Assembly (NCBI GenBank): GCA_016716885.1 | Contig: JADJUV010000025.1 | Coordinates: 1 to 64,000 of the forward strand | Origin: Candidatus Trichofilum aggregatum | GTDB taxonomy: Bacteria > Chloroflexota > Anaerolineae > Promineifilales > Promineifilaceae | Direction of reading: 5' to 3' | DNA length: 64,000 nt | Shown here: one piece after another, positions 25,788-33,001 of the stretch | Layout of the letters: each line of letters begins with the position of its first letter | Position numbering within the stretch: the first letter of the stretch is position 1 | Program-made: the position numbers and the translations under genes | Notes under the pieces: generated by a model | Database searches by the model: none | What the model was told of the DNA's origin: nothing | Seen by the model: the letters and a program-made list of their open reading frames with translations, nothing else

Positions 25788-26256
25788 CCTGATGCCGCGC
25801 CCATCATCATTTATGTTGAGTAAAATAGGAATTGACAACCCTTTGTCAACTGTTTTATAGTAGCAATGTCGATATAGCCTCAGATGACAGGCAGTTGACC
25901 AGAAAAGTAAGTGGTATTGAATTCCCGCTAGTGTGCCGGAAAGCCTCGACCAAACCAGGATTCGTCCCGGGGTCAGAGCCAACATCTGTGTCAGTGGCCA
26001 CCACGGAATTCCCCTGACATACACCCACTTTACCTCTGGCAGTGACACTACCTGATCCATCTGAGGTTTTTTTCGTCCTTATGGGCCATTAGTATGAGTT
26101 TGTTATGAGCAAGTGAGCCAGGGAGCACCTGTGAGAAGATTGCTCTGGACAAAATCCACAAAAGGTGACATACTCCATTCGTTATATTGTTTTCCATCTC
26201 GGCTCAGTTTGCACTGTGATTTGGTATGGAAGTTAGTTCACTTAGGAGAAGACAAG
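25788..26256. other. 469-base leader region upstream of the RRM gene
   Basis: No ORF is convincing. TTGACA (25832-25837) and TATAGT (25856-25861) are 18 bases apart and could be a promoter; TTGACAA-CCC-TTTGTCAA (25832-25849) is an operator-like inverted repeat over the -35 element. GGTATTGAATTCCC and GGAATTCCCC flank a segment with further small pairings (25910-26010). A T7 run follows GAGG near 26063. Cold-shock RNA-binding genes often have long regulatory leaders, so this may be one. Confidence 0.35.
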
Positions 26257-26640
26257 TTGTCTAAGAAAATTTATGTTGGTAATCTGTCCTTTGAAGCAAC
26301 AGAGGAGCAAGTTCGAGAGTTATTTGGACAGCACGGCACGGTAGAATCTGTTGCTCTGATCAATGATCGGGACACGGGCAGATTTCGTGGCTTCGGCTTT
26401 GTCGAAATGGAAGACGCTGCGGCCGCTGATGCTATTAAGGCTCTTGATGGCAAAGAAGTAGACGGTCGTGCCCTGCGTGTAAACGAAGCCCGCCCCCAAG
26501 AAAACCGTTCATTCGGTGGTGGTGGCGATCGTGGTGGCCGTAGCAGTGGCGGCAGCGGTGGTTTCGGCGGCGGTCGTCGCGATTCCGGTAACCGGAGTGG
26601 CGGTGGCAGCGGTGGCAACAGTGGTAGCCGTCGTTGGTAA
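26257..26640 (+). CDS. RRM-type RNA-binding protein (cold-inducible, Gly-rich)
   Basis: The start is TTG 26257, with AGGAG at 26244-26248; upstream in-frame sequence is not conserved in character. The 127-residue protein is one RRM (residues 2-80) with RNP2 IYVGNLS and RNP1 RGFGFVEM, then a Gly/Arg/Ser-rich tail (GGRSSGGSGGFGGGRR). This matches cyanobacterial and chloroflexal Rbp proteins, single-stranded-RNA binders induced by cold. A rho-independent terminator follows at once. It is monocistronic. Confidence 0.93.
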   Translation: MSKKIYVGNLSFEATEEQVRELFGQHGTVESVALINDRDTGRFRGFGFVEMEDAAAADAIKALDGKEVDGRALRVNEARPQENRSFGGGGDRGGRSSGGSGGFGGGRRDSGNRSGGGSGGNSGSRRW

Positions 26641-26685
26641 TTTCTGAACTGTAACTCAACTGAACCAGATTGGTTCGTTGGTTTA

Positions 26686-26722
26686 AAAAAGACCGTTTCC
26701 TTAACTGGAAGCGGTCTTTTTA
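26686..26722 (+). terminator. Rho-independent terminator of the RRM gene
   Basis: AAAAAGACCGTTTCC, loop TTAACT and GGAAGCGGTCTTTTTA form a 15-bp stem with one mismatch and a T tract, about 45 bases after the stop. Confidence 0.92.
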
Positions 26723-26757
26723 TTTGTAGCTATTCAGCTAATCATTTTGAGTTTTTG

Positions 26758-26924
26758 TTCGTAGTGACCGCTTTTGTTGATTAAATTTTTAATCGGGTAA
26801 TGAGGGATCCTCCCCCTTCGCTGGGGGAAGTCGGGTGTGGCGCGCCGAAACCGGTCCGCCCGGGGGCGGGGGGGTGGGGGAAACCGGTCACCTGACTATT
26901 TTCAACTAAAGCGGTCACTACGAA
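26758..26924. repeat. MITE-like element with 17-bp inverted ends
   Basis: TTCGTAGTGACCGCTTT (26758-26774) is exactly mirrored by AAAGCGGTCACTACGAA (26908-26924). The 130-base interior is G/C-rich (CCGCCCGGGGGCGGGGGGG) and resembles the repeat at 11690-11850. There is no ORF. The same 17-mer end recurs singly at 28599-28615. This looks like a non-autonomous mobile element. Confidence 0.8.
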
Positions 26925-27010
26925 TCGTATCTTTTTCTTGAAAGCTATAGCAGGGTGAAGCTGCGTCCTAAAAAATCTGCCTGAAGTTTCGTTTTCTGGA
27001 AGGTGAATCT

Positions 27011-27559
27011 ATGAATGTCTTGGTAACGGAACGGCTGCATTTACGCCACCTTACGATTAACGATGCGCCGTTCATCTTTGAACTACTGAATGAACCCTCT
27101 TTTATCCAAAACATCGGTGACCGGGGGATACGCACGGTAGATGATGCCCAGGCCTATATTTTGAACGGCCCTGTAGCCAGCTACGAACGATTTGGTTTTG
27201 GTTTGTTTTTAGTCGAGCTTAAAGAAGCGCATACGCCAATTGGCATGTGTGGGCTGATAAAAAGGGATAATTTGCCTGATGTAGACGTCGGTTTTGCGTT
27301 TCTCCCCCGGTTCTGGGGGTTGGGGTATGCCTTTGAGTCGGCTGCGGCTGTGATGACTTATGGCCATGAGGTATTGGGGTTGAACCGGATCGTGGCTATC
27401 GTTTTGCCAGACAACGTTGGCTCCATCAATGTCCTACAAAAAATTGGCCTTACCTTTGAGCGGATGATTCGTTGGACTGATGATGGCAGCGAGCTTAAGT
27501 TATTTGGCCCGCCGGAAAAGCCCACAGTCCTGGCAAACCACCCGTATGCAGAAAAATGA
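27011..27559 (+). CDS. GNAT acetyltransferase, RimJ/RimL type
   Basis: The 182-residue protein begins VTERLHLRHLTINDAPFIFELLNEP, the RimJ/L-type N-terminus that precedes the fold's first strands. PRFWGLGYAFESAAAVM is the acetyl-CoA loop and NRIVAIVLPDNVGSINVLQKIGLTFE is motif B. It transfers an acetyl group from acetyl-CoA to an amine, perhaps a ribosomal protein N-terminus or a small molecule. AAGGTGA precedes ATG 27011. Its 3' end overlaps the convergent PLP-enzyme gene by about 65 bases. Confidence 0.88.
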   Translation: MNVLVTERLHLRHLTINDAPFIFELLNEPSFIQNIGDRGIRTVDDAQAYILNGPVASYERFGFGLFLVELKEAHTPIGMCGLIKRDNLPDVDVGFAFLPRFWGLGYAFESAAAVMTYGHEVLGLNRIVAIVLPDNVGSINVLQKIGLTFERMIRWTDDGSELKLFGPPEKPTVLANHPYAEK

Positions 27560-28544
27560 GATGTTCATCTGGTTGAAAATGCCCCTGGTGTCGTAAATCT
27601 AATAAACCGGCGAACGCTTTGGCTGAATAGACGGGGTCAAGAAGAATGCCTTCTTGTTGAGCCATGAGACCCATGGCCTGCCGGGTAGGTTCGTCAAGCT
27701 GGCTATAACCGGGGCCAGCATACCGGTTTTCAATGAGAGGGATATCGCGGCCGCGCCAGCCCTCATGCTCCCCCAATAAGCGGCTAATCTGCCCGGCCAA
27801 CCGGGCCAGACTGTCCGGGAATCCCCGCCACAACTTACCAATATCCAACCCCAACACCCGCAAGGGCGAATTGAGCAACCGCAAACCGGTCATTAGTCCG
27901 GCCAACGTTCCCCCTGTGCCAGCAGCGGTCAAAATCGTGGTTTTATCTGGGGGTAAACCCATGGCCTGGACCTGCTGATGCAGTTCAAGCGCGGCCGCGA
28001 CATACCCCAAACAGCCCAAAGGTGTATGCCCACCCACCGGCATATAATACGTTCCTGGCCCTACAATGAGCCGAGATACCCACCGCACCAGCCGGGTGGT
28101 CTGTTCCAGGGTCATTGCGCCGCTACTTTGGCCGCCAAAGGGGATGAAGTGCAGGCTGGCTCCTAATAGGTCATCTAACAGCAGATTGCCCTCTAGTGGC
28201 ACCGGGCGCGGCGCGAAGAAAAAAAGATGGGCTTGTAGACCGAGGGGAACGCACGCGGCCGCGGTCATACGAGCATGGTTTGACTGCAAACCGCCAAAGG
28301 TGACAACCTTTTTATAGCCCCGGTTCACGGCTTCGGCCAGCAGAAATTCCAGTTTGCGCCCTTTGTTGCCCCCCATCGCCGGGCCAATGCCGTCATCCCG
28401 TTTGATCCAGAGGGTGGGGCCAGCCAGTTGTTTTTCCAGCCGCGCCAACCGCTCCAGCGGTGTAGGGTAGCTGCCATAAGTCAGCCGGGGAAAGCAGTTG
28501 AGGCGGATGGCTAGATCGTCAGGAATCATGAGTATAGCTTTCAA
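27495..28544 (-). CDS. PLP-dependent D-cysteine desulfhydrase/ACC deaminase family enzyme
   Basis: The 349-residue fold-II PLP enzyme has the family pattern: YPTPLERLARLEKQL, WIKRDDGIGPAMGGNKGRKLEFLLAEA (Lys in GGNKGRKLE binds PLP), TFGGLQSNHARMTA, TAAGTGGTLAGLM (phosphate loop) and FLHTGGLPGLW near the end. Relatives release H2S from D-cysteine or deaminate ACC; the exact substrate is uncertain. The C-terminus overlaps the convergent acetyltransferase gene by about 65 bases, an unusual but open arrangement. Confidence 0.88.
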   Translation of the reverse strand: MKAILMIPDDLAIRLNCFPRLTYGSYPTPLERLARLEKQLAGPTLWIKRDDGIGPAMGGNKGRKLEFLLAEAVNRGYKKVVTFGGLQSNHARMTAAACVPLGLQAHLFFFAPRPVPLEGNLLLDDLLGASLHFIPFGGQSSGAMTLEQTTRLVRWVSRLIVGPGTYYMPVGGHTPLGCLGYVAAALELHQQVQAMGLPPDKTTILTAAGTGGTLAGLMTGLRLLNSPLRVLGLDIGKLWRGFPDSLARLAGQISRLLGEHEGWRGRDIPLIENRYAGPGYSQLDEPTRQAMGLMAQQEGILLDPVYSAKAFAGLLDLRHQGHFQPDEHLIFLHTGGLPGLWAFPAGQIT

Positions 28545-28562
28545 GAAAAGGATTTTCGGTTT

Positions 28563-28615
28563 GTTGTCGTGACTTTAGCCGACCAACGGTAGCCCGCTAA
28601 AGCGGTCACTACGAA
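28563..28615. repeat. Imperfect CTAAAGC inverted repeat
   Basis: GTCGTGACTTTAGCC pairs imperfectly with GCTAAAGCGGTCACTAC, and the right arm repeats the 17-bp end of the element at 26758-26924. It lies between the PLP-enzyme start and the WYL regulator stop. Confidence 0.6.
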
Positions 28616-28650
28616 CGAAAATTCCAGATGATTATCAGCCCATCTATCAT

Positions 28651-29619
28651 TCAAGCCTTGTTATTTAGCCGCAATTCTTCTACCCACCGGCGCAAATCTT
28701 CCCTGAACCAGTCCGGCTGTTCAATGGTGGCGCGAGAACCTAATCCTAACAGATGGGCGCGGGCCTGTTCCTGGCTGACAAAGGAGAGCGTGAGTTGAAT
28801 CCGACCCTGATCGTCGGTGGGGCCAGCCTGGGCCAGTAAGGTGTGGATGGCGTCGCCGTAGAGTTCGGTGAGGTAGGCCATGCCCGCGGCCGCGACCCGG
28901 GCTACTACCTCAAAACGGGGGAACTGTTGCTCTACGCCAGCCTGCCATTCTTGCCAAAAGGGGGCCAGGTTGAAGGTGTGCGGCCGCGTAAAGGTTTGCT
29001 CCGTCAGGTGGGCTTCCTGAATGCGGGTTACCCGATACACCATGATAGTGCCCCGGTTGCCCACCACCATATACCAGATACCCCCTTTGGCTACCAAACC
29101 ATACGGCTCCACCAGCCGCGTAATCCAGCGGCCATCCTGGGTGCGATAAACCATTTTCAGGCGACGATGTTGCCACATCGCTTCTTCAACCAGCGGCAGA
29201 AACGGCGTCGTTTCGGCTGGGCCAAACCAGGGATTATTGTCCACATAAACCCGTTGGCGTACCTGTTCGGCCAAATCTTGTTGCGGCTTCGGCAAGGAGG
29301 CGGTGAGTTTGAGTAAGGCGCTGTTGAGAGTGCGGCCTTCACTCCACGGGGTGTCGGTTTGGGGGATGCTGGCGACAAACAAAGCGCGAATCTCAGCGGC
29401 GGTGAGGCCGGTGAGGCTGGTGCGGTAATTGTCCAGCAGGGCACAGCCGCCATTGGGGCCACGTTCGGCGTAAACAGGCACCCCGATAAGGCTCAGGGCT
29501 TCGATGTCCCGGTAAATGGTGCGTTCGGAGACTTCCAACTCCCCGGCCAGTTCGCGGGCGGTGAGTTGGCCTCTGGTTTGCAGGAGAAGGAGAAGGGAGA
29601 TGAGGCGATCAGCGCGCAT
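28651..29619 (-). CDS. HTH/WYL-domain transcriptional regulator
   Basis: The 322-residue protein has a DeoR-like HTH at residues 5-55 (LTARELAGELEVSERTIYRDIEAL), a linker, and a WYL domain at about 140-220 (YRTQDGRWITRLVEPYGLVAKGGIWYMVVGNR). A WCX-type C-terminal domain ends in RVAAAGMAYLTELYG and FREDLRRWVEELRL. WYL regulators bind nucleotides or single-stranded nucleic acid and control DNA damage or defence genes. No defence genes are adjacent. ATG 29619 is preceded by a GAGATT repeat rather than a clear ribosome-binding site. Confidence 0.92.
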   Translation of the reverse strand: MRADRLISLLLLLQTRGQLTARELAGELEVSERTIYRDIEALSLIGVPVYAERGPNGGCALLDNYRTSLTGLTAAEIRALFVASIPQTDTPWSEGRTLNSALLKLTASLPKPQQDLAEQVRQRVYVDNNPWFGPAETTPFLPLVEEAMWQHRRLKMVYRTQDGRWITRLVEPYGLVAKGGIWYMVVGNRGTIMVYRVTRIQEAHLTEQTFTRPHTFNLAPFWQEWQAGVEQQFPRFEVVARVAAAGMAYLTELYGDAIHTLLAQAGPTDDQGRIQLTLSFVSQEQARAHLLGLGSRATIEQPDWFREDLRRWVEELRLNNKA

Positions 29620-29889
29620 AGGATGAGATTAGGAGACTGAGAGATTGAGAGATTAGCGTAATCTTCGCCGGAGTCGTATAAGTGATTTGCCATAGGGTGT
29701 GTTTCCATTTCAGTTGGACAGCAAATAATTGAGTGTGCATTGGGCAGATGAACCTGGGCAGGACATCTCGCCGCCCCGTGCCAGGCACTTCTTGCTCAAC
29801 TCCTTTGAAACATACCTTTGCCATATAGCCAATGGTGACTATTTGTTGTTTACTTAAGCATACCACCATCATCCGGGCAGGAGAAAATT

Positions 29890-30846
29890 ATGCTGACAAA
29901 TCAATTGGTTGAGCGGAATTTTTATGATTGGACGCAAAATTTGCAAGGGCTGTTGTGGCAGGCCGCGGCCGCGATCAAATCGCGTGCCCCCCAACCTGAT
30001 CAGCCAGCCCCGGCTCCCCCTGTGATTATGCAACTACGGCGGGGTTATGCCGAAAGCCCGGCCTGGTACATGGTGCAGGCTCTGGAATTCGACCCGGAGC
30101 CGCTGAGTGTGGCCCGGTTGCGGGTGCGGGCGGTTTATTCGGGGGAACGGATCGCGGCCGCGCTGTTGGAACTTTTGGCGACTGAGGGTTGGCTTGATTA
30201 TCAGGGGGATGGGGATTATGTGCCCACTCCGGCGGGGCGGGACGTTATGGAGCGCATGCGCCAGCGTACTGGAGAATGGTTGGGCGGTTTAGAAACGGAG
30301 TTGACGGATCTGGGTGGTTTGGCAATTTTATTGGGGCGGGTGATTGCCAGTTGTATGGCGACGGAAGCGGATGGCCCCTGGTGTTTGCGTTACTCACGCC
30401 GCCGGGCGCCGGGTGATGACGCGGCCGCGGTGCTCAAAATCAACCAATATTGCGCCGACTTCAACGCCTTTCGGGATGATGCCCACATGGCCTCTTATCG
30501 GCCATACGGCGTGAGTGGACAGGTGTGGGAAATCTTTTGGACCATCTGGCAGGAGCAGGCCAACACGGTAGATGCAATTCACGAGGCGCTGGTTTACCGG
30601 GGGTTGTCGCGGCGGGAGGTGGCCCAGGCGGTTGATGAACTGGTGACAAGGGGCTGGGTCGCGGCCGCGGAAAATAACGACTACACCATCACCGAAGCGG
30701 GTCGGGCCGTCCGCGAAACCGCCGAACAAGTCACCAATGAACGATTTTATGCCCCATTTGTTTGTTTAAGCGAAACAGACCTGGCTGATTTGTTAGAACG
30801 ATTGGCGCGGTTGCAAACAGAATTGACCCAGTTAGCCGGAGCGTAA
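29890..30846 (+). CDS. Winged-HTH protein with two HTH units (unassigned)
   Basis: The 318-residue protein has two winged-helix-like segments: residues 68-115 (SVARLRVRAVYSGERIAAALLELLATEGWL, split here as SVARLRVRAVYSGERI and AAALLELLATEGWL) and residues 225-275 (HEALVYRGLSRREVAQAVDELV). Each is followed by a TPAGR/TEAGRAVRE wing, as in SCO6045-like or MarR-like proteins. The middle carries a helical domain. No membrane segment or catalytic motif is seen. ATG 29890 follows GGGCAGGAGAAAATT. It may be a regulator of its own locus. Confidence 0.65.
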   Translation: MLTNQLVERNFYDWTQNLQGLLWQAAAAIKSRAPQPDQPAPAPPVIMQLRRGYAESPAWYMVQALEFDPEPLSVARLRVRAVYSGERIAAALLELLATEGWLDYQGDGDYVPTPAGRDVMERMRQRTGEWLGGLETELTDLGGLAILLGRVIASCMATEADGPWCLRYSRRRAPGDDAAAVLKINQYCADFNAFRDDAHMASYRPYGVSGQVWEIFWTIWQEQANTVDAIHEALVYRGLSRREVAQAVDELVTRGWVAAAENNDYTITEAGRAVRETAEQVTNERFYAPFVCLSETDLADLLERLARLQTELTQLAGA

Positions 30847-31055
30847 AGCCGGGAATCACACCAGCGAAACGGGCCATGGTGGCTGAGGTACTGTTGACAG
30901 CCCTAAATAGATACATTATATTCTTTTACGACGCACTGCGTCATGGAAGTCTGAATCGAAGAGCCGTCAGCTAAATAGCCTTCTCCCTAAGCATTTATGC
31001 CCGGTTGAAAAGCTGACCGGCTGACTGCTGACAAGCTATTTTAGAGGAGCCAACT

Positions 31056-31649
31056 ATGCCTGCTGAAGCAGGGTTTTCTTTTACGACCCATGGCGATCAC
31101 TTAATCAATGCGCGTAAGCTCAATGAGAACGATATTGATAACCTGATTGACTTGTTTGACCATTTAAGTGCGGAGAGCCGGTATCATCGTTTCCATCGTC
31201 CCTTGGCTCATCCTTCATTGGAGCAGGTGCGTCAGGGAGCCGAGCAGTTACTCCATGTGGATGGGGTTGCCTGGATTGCCTTTGCTGAGGTGGATGGCGC
31301 GGCCGCGCCCGTGGCTGTGGCCCGTTATGTCCGTCTCAGCCAGGATCAGGCCGAGCCAGCTCTGACAGTGCGGGATGATTTCCAGGGGCAGGGGATTGGC
31401 CGGGTGTTGTTTGCGCGGCTCATCGCGGCCGCGCAAAAAGAGAATATTCGGCAGTTTGTAGCCACCGTGCAGTCTGACAATCAGGCGGCTGTGCGACTGG
31501 TAAAACATGCCGGTTTGCCCACGACGCAAACGGTATCCGATGGGCAAATTGTCCTGACGATTGAGTTAATGGGAGAGGGGGCGGGGACGCGGCCGCACAA
31601 CGGTCATTCTGCCCCGGCCATTCGTCATCTGACCTCGGTTACGGCATAA
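31056..31649 (+). CDS. GNAT acetyltransferase
   Basis: The 197-residue protein begins with GDHLINARKLNENDIDNLIDLFDHLS, then ESRYHRFHRP, a pattern seen in the GNAT domain fused to acyl-CoA synthetases. DDFQGQGIGRVLFARLI is the acetyl-CoA loop. The C-terminal 30 residues are low complexity. AGAGGAG at about 31043 precedes ATG 31056. Nothing shows the substrate. The similarity to the C-terminal domain of the 36-kb synthetase suggests protein-lysine acetylation. Confidence 0.82.
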   Translation: MPAEAGFSFTTHGDHLINARKLNENDIDNLIDLFDHLSAESRYHRFHRPLAHPSLEQVRQGAEQLLHVDGVAWIAFAEVDGAAAPVAVARYVRLSQDQAEPALTVRDDFQGQGIGRVLFARLIAAAQKENIRQFVATVQSDNQAAVRLVKHAGLPTTQTVSDGQIVLTIELMGEGAGTRPHNGHSAPAIRHLTSVTA

Positions 31650-31686
31650 TAACGAGCCATATCTCATGTCCCATAAGGAGTCACAC

Positions 31687-31968
31687 ATGGTTTCTGCCCT
31701 GGTATTGTTGAACATCGAACGGAATCGTATCAACGAAGTTGCTGAGGCGCTCGTCGCTATTCGCGGTGTGACCGAGGTGTATTCAGTGGCCGGGCGTTAT
31801 GATTTGGTGGCTGTGATACGCGTGGCCGATACGGATGCCCTGGCCGATGTGGTCACTGGCAAAATGCTACAAATAGAAAGCATTGTCGCATCGGAAACCT
31901 TGATCAGCTTCCGCGTTTTTTCGCGGCATGACTTAGAGAGTATGTTTTCGATTGGGATTGAGGAATGA
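31687..31968 (+). CDS. Stand-alone Lrp/AsnC ligand-binding (RAM) domain protein
   Basis: ATG 31687 is 7 bases after AAGGAG (31674-31679), better placed than the ATG at 31666 that precedes it. The 93-residue product is just the alpha/beta RAM domain of Lrp regulators: VSALVLLNIERNRINEVAEAL, VTEVYSVAGRYDLVAVIRV and MLQIESIVASETLISFRVF. It has no DNA-binding HTH. Such single-domain proteins bind amino acids and oligomerise. It follows the acetyltransferase by 37 bases and is probably co-transcribed. A 100-bp palindrome starts right after its stop. Confidence 0.88.
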   Translation: MVSALVLLNIERNRINEVAEALVAIRGVTEVYSVAGRYDLVAVIRVADTDALADVVTGKMLQIESIVASETLISFRVFSRHDLESMFSIGIEE

Positions 31969-31969
31969 A

Positions 31970-32069
31970 ATGGAGTTTGGCGTTTTTTCTGTTGACCTCT
32001 GGAGACTAAGAGACTGAGAGACTAAGGGATTTTCAGAGGTCGGACTAATTTTCGCCAAAGTCGAGTAAT
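31970..32069. repeat. About 100-bp imperfect palindrome, copy C (inverted orientation)
   Basis: Third member of the family, in the opposite orientation to copies A, B and D. TGGAGTTTGGCG and CGCCAAAGTCGAGTAA are the outer arms, TGACCTCTGGAGA and TTCAGAGGTC the inner arms, and GACTAAGAGACTGAGAG the loop. It starts two bases after the Lrp-like stop. Confidence 0.85.
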
Positions 32070-32140
32070 CTACTAAAGATTTTTGTGGAGATACACGAGA
32101 GACTGAAGAAGCTCAATCTCCACTCTCTCGTCTCTCTTTC

Positions 32141-32869
32141 TTAGCTTGCTAGAGCGGGGAGGGGGGCAGTCGCACGGCGCACTGCTGATTTAGGGCGGGG
32201 TAGACGTACCTTACAGACAACGGGTCGGTGAATGGGTTGGTAGCCCATATCGCAGATGCTGGCATTGATAAAGGTTGTGCCGTAGCGAATGGTAACACCG
32301 GCACTGTCGTGGATGTGGCCGAAGAAGTGATAGCGCGGCCGCACCTGTTGCACCACTTCCAATAAATCCTGACAACCAACCCGTTCATGGGTCTGGCTAA
32401 TATAATCCCGAATGCCAAAAGGCGGCCCGTGGGTAATAAGCACATCCGTATCAGGGGGGATCAGGTCCCACTTGGCTCGGATTTCTGGCCCCCGGTTAAG
32501 ATTGAAAGCCCAATCTAAGAAGCGGGGTTGCCAGGGGCTACCATAGAACTTTAGCCCTTCGATGGTGACAGATTCGTCTTCCAAATAGATGGCGTTGGTG
32601 AGAAGAGCGCGTGCGGCCGCGGGCTGTTGCTCAAAACACAGGTCATGATTGCCCGCCACTACAATCTTGTAGCGGTGAGGCAAGGTTCCCAAGAAAGCAT
32701 TGAACTCGGCGACTTCGCCTAATTCCCCCGTCCAGCTTAAATCACCCGAATGAATCAATACATCCCCCGGGGGAATGTCAATCAGACGGTGCATGCCGTG
32801 GGTATCACTAATGGCGACGATGGTTAATTCACGAGAGTATAGATAGGATGAGGGAGGTAATGTTCGCAT
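32141..32869 (-). CDS. Calcineurin-like metallophosphoesterase
   Basis: The 242-residue protein has the five metal-binding blocks in order: AISDTHG, GDVLIHSGDLSW, VVAGNHDLCF, VLITHGPP and FFGHIHDSAG. This fits a binuclear metallophosphoesterase of the YfcE/MPPED type, which hydrolyses phosphomono- or diesters. The C-terminal 25 residues (rich in Arg, Pro and Ala) look unconserved. It is single on the minus strand, downstream of polA after a strong hairpin. The substrate is unknown. Confidence 0.92.
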   Translation of the reverse strand: MRTLPPSSYLYSRELTIVAISDTHGMHRLIDIPPGDVLIHSGDLSWTGELGEVAEFNAFLGTLPHRYKIVVAGNHDLCFEQQPAAARALLTNAIYLEDESVTIEGLKFYGSPWQPRFLDWAFNLNRGPEIRAKWDLIPPDTDVLITHGPPFGIRDYISQTHERVGCQDLLEVVQQVRPRYHFFGHIHDSAGVTIRYGTTFINASICDMGYQPIHRPVVCKVRLPRPKSAVRRATAPLPALAS

Positions 32870-32952
32870 ATTGCTGGTGACTGAGTTTCAGAACAAAGGG
32901 TCAGTCAACCGGCAGAATTCCAACGACGTGCGGGGGTAGTGCCAGGGTGTAT

Positions 32953-32993
32953 TGGTTATTTGTCATTCTTCATTCTCAAATAGCCAATACACC
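32953..32993 (-). terminator. Hairpin terminator downstream of polA
   Basis: GGTGTATTGGTTATTTG and CAAATAGCCAATACACC form a 17-bp stem with two mismatches just past the polA stop (33002). On the minus strand A-rich sequence precedes it rather than a T tract following it. Confidence 0.6.
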
Positions 32994-33001
32994 ATGATTT
33001 T

